Notes: a model not told the origin generated them from the sequence alone. DNA of 64,000 bases from Sinonovacula constricta (GCA_007844125.1 CM017569.1:6659964-6723963), one strand, 5' to 3'. Positions 24,745 to 37,208 are shown, counted from the first letter of the stretch. A program made the numbers and translations.

Positions 24745-26865
24745 ACAGAATTCCGATTTGGCATGGCCTTATTTACTTTAGAAATCTTTGGTGAAGATTG
24801 GACCATTAGTGTGGCCACAGGGTTGATAACATTTTCTAGAATTTTACCAAGTAACCTACTGAATCCACATGACTGCCTTCAAAACATATGTAAGATTTCA
24901 TACTGGCAAACATGATGGTCAAGTTAGGTGAAGACTGGGCCATCAATGTAGCCTCTTAAGTGTTTTCACAAGCTTTTTCTAAGATTTGACCTTGTGACCT
25001 ACTTTTTGACCCCACAAGAACCAGTTATGAACTCATCCAAGATTTCATGCAGACAAACATTCTGACCAAGTTTGGTGAAGATTGGGCTATAAATGTGGCC
25101 TCTAGTGTGTTCACAAGCTTTTTCTAAGATTTGACCTAGTGACCTACTTTTTGACCCCACGTGACCCAGTTACGAACTCATCCAAGATTTCATGCAGACA
25201 AACATTCTGGCCAAGTTTGGTGAAGATTGGGCTATAAATGTGGCCTCTAGTGTGTTCACAAGCTTTTTCTAAGATTTGACCTAGTGACCTACTTTTTGAC
25301 CCCACGTGACCCAGTTACGAACTCATCCAAGATTTCATGCAGACAAACATTCTGGCCAAGTTTGGTGAAGATTGGGCTATAAATGTGGCCTCTAGTGTGT
25401 TCACAAGCTTTTTCTAAGATTTGACCTAGTGACCTACTTTTTGACCCCACGTGACCCAGTTACGAACTCATCCAAGATTTCATGCAGACAAACATTCTGG
25501 CCAAGTTTGGTGAAGATTGGGCTATAAATGTGGCCTCTAGTGTGTTCACAAGCTTTTTCTAAGATTTGACCTAGTGACCTACTTTTTGACCCCACGTGAC
25601 CCAGTTACGAACTCATCCAAGATTTCATGCAGACAAACATTCTGACCAAGTTTGGTGAAGATTGGGCTATAAATGTGGCATCTAGTGTGTTCACAAGCTT
25701 TTTCTAAGATTTGACCTAGTGACCTACTTTTTGACCCCACGTGACCCAGTTACGAACTCATCCAAGATTTCATGCAGACAAACATTCTGACCAAGTTTGG
25801 TGGAGATTGGGCTATAAATGTGGCCTCTAGTGTGTTCACAAGCTTTTTCTAAGATTTGACCTTGTGACCTACTTTTTGACCCCACGTGACCCAGTTACGA
25901 ACTCATCCAAGATTTCATGCAGACAAACATTCTGACCAAGTTTGGTGAAGATTGGGCTATAAATGTGGCCTCTAGTGTGTTCACAAGCTTTTTCTAAGAT
26001 TTGACCTAGTGACCTACTTTTTGACCCCACGTGACCCAGTTACGAACTCATCCAAGATTTCATGCAGACAAACATTCTGACCAAGTTTGGTGAAAATTGG
26101 GCTATAAATGTGGCCTCTAGTGTGTTCACAAGCTTTTTCTAAGATTTGACCTAGTGACCTACTTTTTGACCCCACGTGACCCAGTTACGAACTCATCCAA
26201 GATTTCATGCAGACAAAGATTCTGACCAAGTTTGGTGAAGATTGGGCTATAAATGTGGCCTCTAGTGTGTTCACAAGCTTTTTCTAAGATTTGACCTAGT
26301 GACCTACTTTTTGACCCCACGTGACCCAGTTACGAACTCATCCAAGATTTCATGCAGACAAACATTCTGACCAAGTTACAGACAAACATTCTGACCAAGT
26401 TTGGTGAAGATTGGGCTATAAATGTGGCCTCTAGTGTGTTCACAAGCTTTTTCTAAGATTTGACCTAGTGACCTACTTTTTGACCCCACGTGACCCAGTT
26501 ACGAACTCATCCAAGATTTCATGCAGACAAACATTCTGACCAAGTTTGGTGAAGATTGGGCTATAAATGTGCTCTTTAGTGTGTTCACAAGTTTTTCCTA
26601 AAATTTGACCTCGTGACCTACTTTTTGACCCCAGGTGACCCAATAATGAACTCATCCAAGATTTCATGCAGACAAACATTCTGACCAAGTTTGATGAAGA
26701 TTGGATAAAAATTGTGGCCTCTAGTGTGTTCACAAGGTAAATGTTGACGACGAACGACGGACGCCGGACGACGAACGACGAACGTCGAACGACGGACGAC
26801 GGACGAAGCGGTATCACAAAAGCTCCCCTTGAGCACGTTGTGCTCAGGTGAGCTAATAAAACAAG
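24745..26865. mobile_element. Tandem-core interspersed element, about 13 monomers of 145 bp
   Basis: Monomers of 145 bp (the phrase ATTGGGCTATAAATG recurs at 25081, 25226, 25371, 25516 and so on) carry TTTGACCTAGTGACCTAC and GTGACCCAGTTACGAACTC. Central copies are almost identical and outer ones diverged, as in tandem arrays homogenised from within. A 30-bp local duplication occurs near 26360-26400. The core is followed by a CGACGAACGACGGACG-type tail (26745-26810) and the end TGTGCTCAGGTGAGCTAATA. The layout of head, tandem core, ACGN microsatellite and tail resembles bivalve pearl-type elements, later linked to non-autonomous Helitrons. That link is inferred. Confidence 0.75.
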
Positions 26866-27278
26866 CATTTGATAGTATTGCGGGCAATACAGTATTCCCC
26901 TACCGGTCCCTGAAAAAGTTCTTTAATTATCATACGCTCCTGTTTATTGTCATTTATAATTAATTTGAGGTTGAAGTCTGTATTTGTATAATTATGGCTT
27001 TAAAATGAAGTAATAAACAACGAAAGTCAGCCTGAGCTAAGGGACACCTGAGAACAGCAGACACCTACTTTCAATGGACCCATCAATATTCCCCAAAGGA
27101 AAATCGTTCTATAATTGACCAGTAAACAAAGGACACCTGTCACCTGTGGACAACAGACACCCTTTTTACCCTGAACAAAGGACACTTGACCGATTGTCTG
27201 TTTTTTTACATTATCTAGCATCATTTCATTATGCCATGTTTTTATATTATTAACTGATCTTAATGTTGTTCGCGACAC

Positions 27279-27765
27279 ATCATCTCATTTCTGTGAAATA
27301 GTTGTAAAATCTGACTTCAAAAAACAAAGTTATGGGCCGGACACGATTTTGCTGCAAGGTCATGCTGTGACCTTGACCTTCAAGGTATCGACCCAAATGA
27401 TGTTTCGCGACATGTCATCTCAAAATGGTGTTCATTTCTGTGAAATAGTTGTAAAATCAAACATGTCGTCTTATTATGGTGATCATTTCTGTGAAATAGT
27501 TGTAAAATCAAACTTCAAATAACCAAGTTATGGGACGGACACAATTTTGCTGCAAGGTCATGCTGTGACCTTGACCTTCAAGGTAGCAACCCAAATGTTG
27601 TGCGTGCATATTGTACACATTGCTACCTATTAACATACCAAGTTTCATGCGCCTAGCTTTAATAGTTATCAAAGGATCCAGATTTTTAGCGGACAGACCG
27701 ACGGACTGACTGATGGACAGAGGGTAAACCTATAGTCCCCTCCGGTGTGAACAGGGGGCTAACAA
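27279..27765. mobile_element. Tandem-core interspersed element with GACCTTGACCTTCAAGGT core
   Basis: Two to three degenerate monomers share TTTCTGTGAAATAGTTGTAA and the phrase CTGTGACCTTGACCTTCAAG. They are followed by GGACAGACCGACGGACTGAC and CCCCTCCGGTGTGAACAGGG. This is the same architecture as the 24.7-26.9 kb element but a different family. The adjacent 27035-27200 holds two copies of a phrase around GGACACCTG/CAGACACC, separate from it. Confidence 0.6.
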
Positions 27766-28189
27766 GCCCTTTCTAGCACTCATGGTATTCCCTTGAGCTT
27801 TACAGCAACAGGTATTTTCCATACCATCTAGTAAGACCAGACTTGTATAAACTATAATCAAAACAGATTAAATATATATCCACATTGTTTCCCTGTCTGG
27901 GAAGATGGTCATGAGCAGAAAATATGCTCTGCATGCATTCTCGAATAAAGTGAAAAATATACATAATTATTAAGTTCACATGTGACATGTGCCTGTGATA
28001 AATGTTTATTTATTACACTAAGTTCTTACAAATAGGTAAAGGTAATAAGAGGCATTCTTCAAGGCTGCAAAAAGCACAGCTAAGGATCTGTCAGCTTGCA
28101 GACAGAGCTTAAAATACTGGATATACACATTTTGCCAAAGCTCTCATCTGTTCAAGCTTACCACATATATTAATGCTTATCAGAGAAAA

Positions 28190-28710
28190 TATCAACAAGA
28201 AAAAGTTGATGCAGAGCATCAAAGTTGCCCAAAAATAATGTAAAAATAAAATGTTGTAAATAGAACATTCAACCAAAGAAACTGTTTTTCGTAGTTGCAT
28301 AATATGAGCCTTTGATAATTTTCCCATGTTAATGACCAACTTTCTTATATGTGTTTTAATAAATAAAATATCATCAAAATCAACCATTCATAAAATATTC
28401 TTAAAACACAATAATTTACCCTCCAATACTAAGAAAATTTTCTGGAACTGTTGGTATATGCCTGTCTTTGTTGGTTATTTTTGGTCATTACAATGTTAAT
28501 TGTACTGATATTGTTTCATAAATATGCTCACGTTTCTTTGTATTAATCCAATTATGGGCACATTTAAGTTGTTGAAACTGGTCATTAAATGCAGACATTA
28601 TGTAATACCATATTAAATGTATCCCTCTGTTATCCATAGAACATCAATTTCTGTTGGAAACAATCTGAACTAGGTAACTATGTGTAATGCATGTTTGGCA
28701 CATTTTACAT
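28190..28710. repeat. Dispersed repeat, copy 1 (paralogue at 38.7 kb)
   Basis: Shares with 38675-39232 the phrases AAAAAGTTGATGCAGAGCAT, GTCTTTGTTGGT, GGTCATTACAATGTTAATT and ATTTGGCAC/GTTTGGCAC in the same order over about 530 bp, at an estimated 75-80% identity. The 27-bp minisatellite begins immediately after it. Confidence 0.75.
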
Positions 28711-28722
28711 AAGCATCGGCCG

Positions 28723-29292
28723 TGTGACCAAGCATGCCAATGTAAAAAGGGTGACCAAGCATGCCAATGTAAGAAGGGTGACCAAGCATGCCAATGTAAG
28801 AAGGGTGACCAAGCATGCCAATGTAAGACGTGTGACCAAGCATGCCAATGTAAGACGTGTGACCAAGCATGCCAATGTAAGAAGGGTGACCAAGCATGCC
28901 AATGTAAGAAGGGTGACCAAGCATGCCAATGTAAGAAGGGTGATTAAGCATGCCAATGTAAGACGTGTGACCAAGCATGCCAATGTAAGAAGGGTGACCA
29001 AGCATGCCAATGTAAGACGTGTGACCAAGCATGCCAATGTAAGACGTGTGACCAAGCATGCCAATGTAAGACGTGTGACCAAGCATGCCAATGTAAGACG
29101 TGTGACCAAGCATGCCAATGTAAGACGTGTGACCAAGCATGCCAATGTAAGACGTGTGACCAAGCATGCCAATGTAAGACGTGTGACCAAGCATGCCAAT
29201 GTAAGACGTGTGACCAAGCATGCCAATGTAAGAAGGGTGACCAAGCATGCCAATATAAGAAGGGTGACCAAGCATGCCAATGTAAGAAGATG
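28723..29292. repeat. 27-bp minisatellite, about 21 copies
   Basis: The unit is GTGACCAAGCATGCCAATGT plus AAGAAGG or AAGACGT; the two 3' variants are interspersed in blocks. Each unit contains the palindrome GCATGC. Because 27 is divisible by three, both strands show roughly 200-codon ORFs with 9-residue repeats; they are not genes. Confidence 0.97.
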
Positions 29293-29428
29293 ACTAAGAA
29301 TTAGTTTGGGTGATTTACAAATGTACAAAGCCAAGGGTTACAGGCTATTTCAAGACTGGTGAGACCAATGATTTCAACTGTAAGGCTTACACTATCAGGA
29401 CAAGTATTCACATCATGAAAGCAAAGTT

Positions 29429-29770
29429 AAGGCAGCACTATATAATACAACAACCAGGCAGCACTATATAAGATAACAACCAGGCAGCACTATATAAGAC
29501 AACAACCAGGCAGCACTATATAAGATAACAACCAGGCAGCACTATATAAGATAACAACCAGGCAGCACTATATAAGACAACAACCAGGCAGCACTATATA
29601 AGATAACAACCAGACAGCACTTATATAAGATAACAACCAGGCAGCACTATATAAGACAACAACCAGGCAGCACTATATAAGATAAAAACCAGGCAGCACT
29701 ATATAAGATAACAACCAGGCAGCACAATATAAGATAACAACCAGGCAGCACTATATAAGATAACAACCAG
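29429..29770. repeat. 26-bp minisatellite, about 12 copies
   Basis: The unit is CAGGCAGCACTATATAAGAT plus AACAAC. The first copy (AAGGCAGCACTATATAATAC) matches the SINE family 1 phrase GAAGGCAGCACTATATC. Each copy carries TATATAAG on the plus strand. Confidence 0.95.
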
Positions 29771-30093
29771 AATTGAATAAGTTCCTCATGATCTGGCAAA
29801 TATAAATATGTTAACCTTACACTTGTAATGTATGCTATATGAGTTATGTATGCCATTTAATGACTGAAAGCTGGGTTGGCCTGTAGTACATTTCCATGTA
29901 ATAAAACCAAACAAAATTTTATCTGATGGTCTACCATTAGCATTCTTTGATATCTCTTGGTCTGAAATACCTGGAATACTTGACCCTCACAAAGCGGAGA
30001 GGAAAGCTTGATTCATAAACACTCCTTGCTTCAACATATATACTGGTAGTCAGAAAAATGTGCAATAATTTGTATTTTTTGTTTTTACAAAGG

Positions 30094-30295
30094 GGCAGCA
30101 ATGGCCAAGTGTTAAGGTTGCCTAATTGTAACTCCTCTGACTGTTTAGCATCTTGCTGCATTGGTTCGAGTGCCAGTCTAGGTGAGGGACTTAATGTGGA
30201 AAGGTCTTCCAGCTGACCTGAGATGTGCAGGTGGTTCTACAGACATTTGTATGGAGTCTTCCACCAAACCGGCAGAACATAAGGACAATAAATGA
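30094..30295 (+). mobile_element. SINE family 2 copy (tRNA-Ser/Leu-like head), near full length
   Basis: The head GCAGCAATGGCCAAGTGTTA resembles the tRNA-Ser/Leu A-box region (GTGGCCGAGTGGTTAAGG), followed about 50 bases later by B-box-like GGTTCGAGTGC. The body contains GGTCTTCCAGCTGACC, GGTGGTTCTACAGACATTTG and GAGTCTTCCACCAAACC. Other copies in the window are in the opposite orientation. Confidence 0.7.
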
Positions 30296-31269
30296 TGCAC
30301 TTCAAAAACTTTATTACTGCTTCATGTAATATCCGGGATAGTAAAAACCAATGATAGTCTGAATAAGATCAATAAATTCATATCCTTAAAATACTGTTAA
30401 TTATGTTCATGTAAAAAATATTTTGTTCTGTTCTTCTTTCTTAATCATAAGTTAGAAATATATTTCACCAGGACATATCTAATTAACAAATTAAGATCCA
30501 ATTAACATTCCTCATTATTAAGAATCTTGAAAAAAAAGTTAAAGGTATTAAGGTATGCTAGTACATTTTAATAATCCAGAACATGGTCCTACAATTTATA
30601 ACCATGTGTAAAAAATGTATTTAAATTTTAAAATGTGTAAAATTACTTCAGTACTGTACAGAATAATTTTTAGCATTTATGGTGCACTGTCTTTTTATGC
30701 CAAAAAATGTATGTAAAACTATTAGATAAAATATACACAAAATAAAGTTATTTTCAAAGTGAAATAAAATCAAAATAGTATCTTATCTATCTTAAATGAG
30801 ATTGTTATAAACAACAAGAAATCAATTTCTAGAAACATAACAAGCTCTAAATACGAACATACACACATGCAATATATCAACATGCAACTCTATCAAATAT
30901 CCTTTTGTGAAAATTGCCCAATGGTCTATATCGTCATTTTTTACCGTATCATGTCAAGCAATTATGTATTATATTGATGAACTATTCATATGAATGTGGA
31001 TGCAGTTGTAACATGAAAAAATTTAAGACAATAGAGTTCTTGTATCAAGAGGAGTAACATGCCTTTAAAACTCTAAGATAACACCATGTGTGGGTGTGAC
31101 AAATGATCATCCTTACTGGGGTTAGGTCAGATATATCAGCTGCTTTAGAACATCCCTTGTTGACATATACCACAGCATATAGACATCAAGTTGTAAGTAC
31201 ACACCCATTTACATAACTGCTGACATGTGCAAAAAAAAAAACCTTAAATGAAAAAAATAGATGGTAACA

Positions 31270-31768
31270 TTAAAGGTGGTATCCGACAGTTTGGTCCAAA
31301 AGATTTGTCTCAAATAACCAAGTAAGTCATTGGTAAGAGAAAAGGTCTTGCAAAATGCTGTTCAATGATGCCAAAGACTTTTGTGAACAGTCAAGGGTAA
31401 ATCCCCTCTCATCATTACAAACGGGTGCTTCCTATCCGAGCCACGCTGCAGAGATTCCTATTTTTAAACTTAGAAAACAATGTGACCACTTACTTTTTTA
31501 TATAGTCATTTGTGTAATCTGTTCTGACGTCCATATTTATTTTTAGCAGTTACCACTATCGGGCAATTTATAGAGGTGGAAAGACAGGGACATTTAGAGC
31601 ATTTTTATTTTTATAAGTACAGTCTAACAATAAAGTTAGTGTTTAAAATCATCTCTATAATGACTGAAGTATTAATTTGTGCAAAAAGTTTGACCGAATT
31701 CCCCAAAGCAGTGGTTAGATATTGGAATGTGTATTTAATAAAGGCAAACTGTTGGATACTACATTTAA
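31270..31768. mobile_element. TTAA-flanked TIR element copy E
   Basis: TTAA then AGGTGGTATCCGACAGTTTG at the left, and CAAACTGTTGGATACTACAT then TTAA at the right. The terminal match extends over about 24 bases with few mismatches. The small ORFs inside (31355-31546, 31576-31791) are incidental. Confidence 0.75.
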
Positions 31769-32239
31769 CAGTTAATGACTCTCTGACTTAACAGTTATAT
31801 GCCATTGAAGTAGTTTTATGTATGTATGAGGATGTGACTATCACATAATCTGCAGTGTATATTTTACACTTATTTAACATCATGTTAGCACACAGAAGTA
31901 TAACCCTTTGAAGATAAACATTATCCTTTTTGTCATGAAAAGCTATGACTGACTTAAGTACAATGTGGATAATTTTATTATCTTATTTTTGTATTACACA
32001 TGATCACAAGCTTTGCACTAATTATGACCACTGATTAATAACTCCTTATTTTCCCACTGACTTATATGCTTGATATTGCCCTTAAAGAAACTAGGTCATG
32101 AACTGTCAAAAGTTGCATTGTTTGTTCTCAAAACAAAACTTTGTTTAAGCACATTGTATAAAATGGATTGGTCACCAAAATAACTGAACATGCTGCCCTC
32201 CAAATGACTGTGTTAGGAGAATCAACCAGAACTATCGCT

Positions 32240-33805
32240 GAATGCGATTCATACCCCTACCAATGTCCTTGACAAAGCTGGTACAAGGGTAAGATGGGTT
32301 CTGCACATTGCCCAGTTGGGGTGAACATTTGAGTTAAGTTTGAAGAAAATCCTTCCATTAGTATAGAATTTATAGGGCAGACACAACATATTGTCTAGTA
32401 TTGATTGTAAGTAAATTAAAAGACTTAAAAAGGGGCATAACTTTGTCAAAATGCAATACAGAGTTATGAAACTTGACCTGCATATCTTACTTGTGATACG
32501 TCAAATATCTATTGATACGAGGCGACAATCTCCTTAACGAGGTGAAAAATGAACAGGAGCGTCGACCAATCATGCTGTCTCAACAAAAGGGTTAATTGGT
32601 AAACTGTGACTGTATTTTTGACACGTTGCGAATGTATCTAGTCTCAGTCGCACTGCTATCCTGTAGCTCGTGGTGGCATGAAATTAATTTCTTTGATCTA
32701 CGTCACCAAGTCTGGTATGACAGTACACGATATAACGGGGAACAGTGCATGGAGAAATGTAATCGGCAGCTGCTTATAAAAACACATCGTTCACTCCCTC
32801 ACTGTCAAACTGCTCCGATCGATATCACCTTGACAACAGCTTGTCTCAGAGTCAGTCACTTGACCTGTGTAATGAGGCAAGTCTACACAGAAACGCCAAG
32901 TAAATTACAGCTTGGTGTATTTAGCAGACTGAAGTTGAAAGTTTGTTTGTTTACTGACGAATAATAAGCTGTGTTTCATGCAGAACAAAGGGAAATGTAT
33001 GTGAGACAGTTAGTTTCAAGCAAATACCTGTGCTAATTTCAGAAATATTCAAGTACATGTTAAAATTTAAGAACATTTTCAAAGTCAATTTTGACCTTCA
33101 AGTGTGACCTTGACCTTAAGCCAGCACAAAGGTAACATGGGTTCTGCACATCCCCTTGTTGAGTTGAACATTTGAGTAAAGTTTGAAGAAAATTATTCCA
33201 TTAGTATAGGATTTATACAGCGGACAGGACATATTGTCTAATACTTGATTGTATGTAAATTTGAAGACTTAAAAGGGGCATAACTTTGTCAAAATGCAAT
33301 ACAGAGTTATGAAAATTGACCTGCATATCTTTAAAGTGACACTTCATATATATTTTAAGTTTCAAGCAAATACTTTTTCTAGTTTCAGAAATATTCAAAT
33401 ACATGTTAAAATTTAAGAATATTTTCTAAGTCAATTTTTTACCTTCAAGTGTGACCTTGACCTTAAGCCGGCAAAAGAGTAACATGGGTTCTGCACATCC
33501 CCTTGTTGAGGTGAACATTTGAGCCAAGATTAAAGAAAATCTTCCCATTAGTGTAGGACTTACAGAGCCGACACGACAAAATGTCTAATATTTGTTTGAT
33601 ATTTGACCTTCAATTGTGACCTTGACCTTGAGCTGACACATGGGCAATATGGGTTCTGCACATCCCCTTGTTGAGCCAAGTTTGAAGAAAATCCTTCAAT
33701 TGGTATAGGATTTATAAAGCGGACACGATAATGGAGACAGACGGACAGACCGACGGACGCGACAAAGCGAATCCATTATAGCCACCCCAACATTTTGTGG
33801 TGGGG
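32240..33805. mobile_element. Tandem-core interspersed element, interrupted by an insertion
   Basis: Repeating blocks share GTGACCTTGACCTTAAGCC, GGGTTCTGCACATCCCC and AGTATAGGATTTATA, with block starts near 32270, 33090, 33440 and 33605. They end in GACAGACCGACGGACGCGAC and CATTTTGTGGTGGGGGTATA. The block at 32.24-32.49 kb resumes near 33.0 kb, so about 0.5 kb in between is a later insertion. Confidence 0.6.
32494..33005. other. About 0.5-kb insertion with TATA box and 122-codon ORF, origin unknown
   Basis: The boundaries are inferred by comparing with an uninterrupted copy of the surrounding element (33.30-33.37 kb). The insert differs in composition (more CpG and GC), contains CTTATAAAAACAC at about 32775 with initiator-like TCACTCCCTCACTG downstream, and ends near AATAATAAGC. 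An ORF at 32596-32964 (122 codons) has no recognised domain. A solo LTR is one possibility, but I could not find clean TG..CA ends with a target-site duplication. Confidence 0.35.
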
Positions 33806-34540
33806 GTATAATAAAGTTGTGATGCTTTTGAAAAAATTTAAGGCATTTTAGGCAAAACAACCTAAAATATATTTTGACCTATACATGCAGAAACATGTGT
33901 CATGCACATACAATATAACATTGATCGGCTTGATAGTAAAGCATTTGTATAAATATATAAATAAAAATGATATGCAGAAAGTGTGTGTCTGGTCATCATG
34001 TTCCTACTCTAAATACTAACCAAGTTGCTGGAATATGTATATTAGTTAACCACATATCTCAACTTAAATAAATTATGTCATACTTAATTATCATAAGTTA
34101 TAACTTTGGCATTACTTTTTAAAAATAAAAGTAGCTTTTCTTAAAAAAATTGATCAAAATAAAATTGCCACAAAAAGAGCAAAAGCAGATTCAGAAGAGA
34201 TTCAACCATTGTAGACACTGTAACAATAAATGACACTCCTTGCATGTGTGGGTAAATGTAAATGACATTCTAAATGACATCCGTTCATAACAGAGCTCAG
34301 AATGTATAATGTTCACTAGCATGTGACAGAACAACATTTACTGGTTACTCTGGGCCTGCTAAGCATGAATTCATAATAAATTTAGCAAGGTTAGGCAAAT
34401 GGTATAGATTTTGATCTGCTGGGAAACTGCCTGATCAGGATGTGGACTTCTTGCAGCTGAGCCCATAGAAATATCTCTTGTTACCTTTGCATTTAGTTAT
34501 TACCAAATAACTCAGCCTTAGAACTGCTTATTGATAACTA

Positions 34541-35965
34541 GAACTCCGCGAGTGGGATGTGTCGCCTGACGAAAATTTTGTTAGTCGACATAAAAAATAT
34601 TAATTAGTTTTTTGTTGTACAGATATTAGCAATGTATTTGCACAAAATTCACATATAAAATAACCTTTTAATTGTCTCATTGCAAAAGACATGCACAACA
34701 AGTTATGCCCTTCGCATGAAATGCACTAAAAATCAATCAAAGGGGAATCATTTAATAGAATGACAAGAAATGCACTATAAAAATCACTCAAAGGGGAATA
34801 ACTAAAAAACGGAAGAAGGAAGAGTTACCATTCTTGTGCACTGCACTTTGAGTCATTGCCAGAAAAATGCATACCAAGTTTGGAGTAATTTGGACTTACG
34901 GTGACAATATTACACTCCGGACAATAAATGCTCTAAAAAAAATCAATCAAAGGGGAATAATTCAAAAACGAAACAAGGTAGAGTCATGGTTCTTCTGCGC
35001 TGCACTTTGATTCATTGCCAGAAATATGCATACCAAGTTTGGTGTCATTTAGACCTATGGTGACAAAGTTAGGCGCCAGACAAGAAATGCTCTATAAAAT
35101 CAATCAAAGGGGAAAAACTCAAAAACAGAAGAAGGTAGAGTTACGGTTCTTGTGCACTGCACTTCGAGTCATTGCCAGAAACATGCATACCAAGTTTGGA
35201 GTCATTTGGACCTACGGTGACAAAGTTACACTTCCGACAAGAAATGCTCTAAAAAAATCAATCAAAGGGGAATAATTCAAAAACGGAACAAGGTAGAGTT
35301 ACGGTTCTTGTGCACTGCACTTCGAGTCATTGCCAGAAACATGCATACCAAGTTTGGAGTCATTTGGACCTATGGTGCCAAAGTTAGGCTCTGGACAAGA
35401 AATGCTCCATAAAATCAATCAAGGGGGGATAACTAAAAAACAGAAGAAGGTAGAGTTACTGTTCTTGTGCACTGCACTTTGAGTCATTGCCAGAAACATG
35501 CATACCAAGTTTGGAGTCATTTGGACCTACGGTGACAAAGTTACACTTCGGACAAGAAATGCTCTAAAAAAATCAATCAAAGGGGAATAATTCAAAAACA
35601 GAACAAGGTAGAGTTATGGTTCTTGTGCACTGCACTTTGAGTCATTGCCAGAAACATGCATACCAAGTTTGAAGTCATTTGGACCTACGGTGACAAAGTT
35701 ACACTTCTGACAAGAAATGCTCTAAAAAAATCAATCAGAGGGGAATAATTCAAAAACGGAACAAGGCAGAGTTATGGTTCTTGTGCGCTGCACTTCGAGT
35801 CATTGCCAGAAATATGCATACCAAGTTTGGAGTCATTTGGACCTACGGTGACAAAGTTAGGCTCCGGACAAGGAAATCCGGATGCTGCCCATGCCAACAC
35901 CGCCGCCGCCACCGCAGACGACAAAGTAATCCCTATATGTCGCCTTTTCAGGCGACACAAAAATA
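34541..35965. mobile_element. Tandem-core interspersed element, seven monomers of about 158 bp
   Basis: It starts near AGAACTCCGCGAGTGGGATG and TGTCGCCTGACG, and ends at TGTCGCCTTTTCAGGCGACA, an inverted-repeat end. The core monomers repeat every 157-159 bp (TCATTGCCAGAA at 34853, 35012, 35169, 35327, 35484, 35642, 35800) and contain CCAAGTTTGGAGTCATTTGG and AATCAATCAAAGGGGAATAA. A GCCGCCGCCACCGC stretch precedes the end. Short ORFs here are repeat translations. Confidence 0.7.
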
Positions 35966-36739
35966 GCATGATGGGGGATAAATGAAATCCAAAGGAGAGG
36001 TGAGACCTTACAATGTTCACCAGGATCTACACTGATTGCAGCTGAAATGGTAGAAATATGTCTTGTTTCCTTTGTTTGTAGTTGTTAATGAAGATTTAGC
36101 TTTGCATATTGACAACTCTAGCTTGTTCAGGGAGAAATGACACCCAAACTCAAGACGAGACCTTACAATGTTCACTTGGATATGAAAGCACAGCTCGAAA
36201 AATGGCATGCCCTAATGCACACACTTTGAGAAAACATCCTGTTTCAACAACCATTTAAATGTCCTGCTTTTTATAAAAAAGCATATGCAGCTCCAAATGA
36301 TAAATATACAGTAAAAGCAATTTATTATGAATAAATTTTTTAACACTTTTGATAAAAGTACTTCAGTATCAGAATTTGATTCAAGTTAAATGATACAGAG
36401 AAGTATTGAAGGAACAAAGTGAACTAAAGCCACATCTTCCATGCTTGTTTTAACATATTAATGAAAGACTAATTGCTTATAGTCAATTGAGAAGCAGGTT
36501 TTTTTCTTCAAATTGTTCTAAGCCCTTTTGACTGCCTATTCCTGAGTAGAACAAGGACTAAGGTAGTTACCATCTAGGCAATGTGCAATGTATGGTCTAG
36601 CTCAGAGACTAATATCATGTTGATCATCAAATTATACTGATTTTACAATAAATTGCATAAATGGTTAAAGTATTTGTTTAAAGTATCTAACAATCACAAA
36701 AGGTAAAAAGACACTTGATGATATCTATGCAACTTATAA

Positions 36740-37208
36740 TAATAAGTCTTACAACAGTAAATGTAATAATCAGTCTTACAACAGTGAATGTAATAATCAG
36801 TCTTACAACAGTAAATGTAATAATCAGTCTTACAACAGTAAATGTAATAATCAGTCTTACAACAGTAAACGTAATAACCAGTCTTACAACAGTAAATGTA
36901 ATAATCAGTCTTACAACAGTAAATGTAATAACCAGTCTTACAACAGTAAATGTAATAATAAGTCTTACAATGGTAAATGTAATAATCAGTCTTACAACAG
37001 TAAATGTAATAATCAGTCTTACAACAGTAAATGTAATAACCAGTCTTACAACAGTAAATGTAATAATCAGTCTTACAACAGTAAATGTAATAATCAGTCT
37101 TACAACAGTAAATGTAATAATCAGTCTTACAACAGTAAATGTAATAATCAGTCTTACAACAGTAAATGTAATAACCAGTCTTACAACAGTAAATGTAATA
37201 ATCAGACT
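36740..37208. repeat. 27-bp minisatellite A, about 17 copies
   Basis: The unit is AATAATCAGTCTTACAACAG plus TAAATGT, with CAGT/AAGT and AATAACC variants. The long frames on both strands are repeat translations. Confidence 0.97.

Noticed and set aside
24323..24745. 140-codon ORF on the plus strand
   Set aside because: Overlaps another frame, contains a Lys/Glu low-complexity run, and no motif is recognised; a different frame of the same stretch looks equally protein-like, so this is probably decayed sequence.
26473..26887. Overlapping 131- and 89-codon ORFs on the minus strand
   Set aside because: Translation of the 145-bp core and the ACGA/ACGG tail (Val-Arg-Arg runs) of an interspersed element.
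28723..29292. CRISPR-like regular array
   Set aside because: Units are directly contiguous with no unique spacers, and the window is clearly a metazoan nuclear genome.
28670..29334. Three to four roughly 200-codon frames on both strands
   Set aside because: 27-bp minisatellite translated in several frames; no start context, no non-repeat sequence.
32596..32964. 122-codon ORF as a gene
   Set aside because: No domain, unusual composition, and it spans a TATA box and the inside of an insertion; kept only as part of the insert description.
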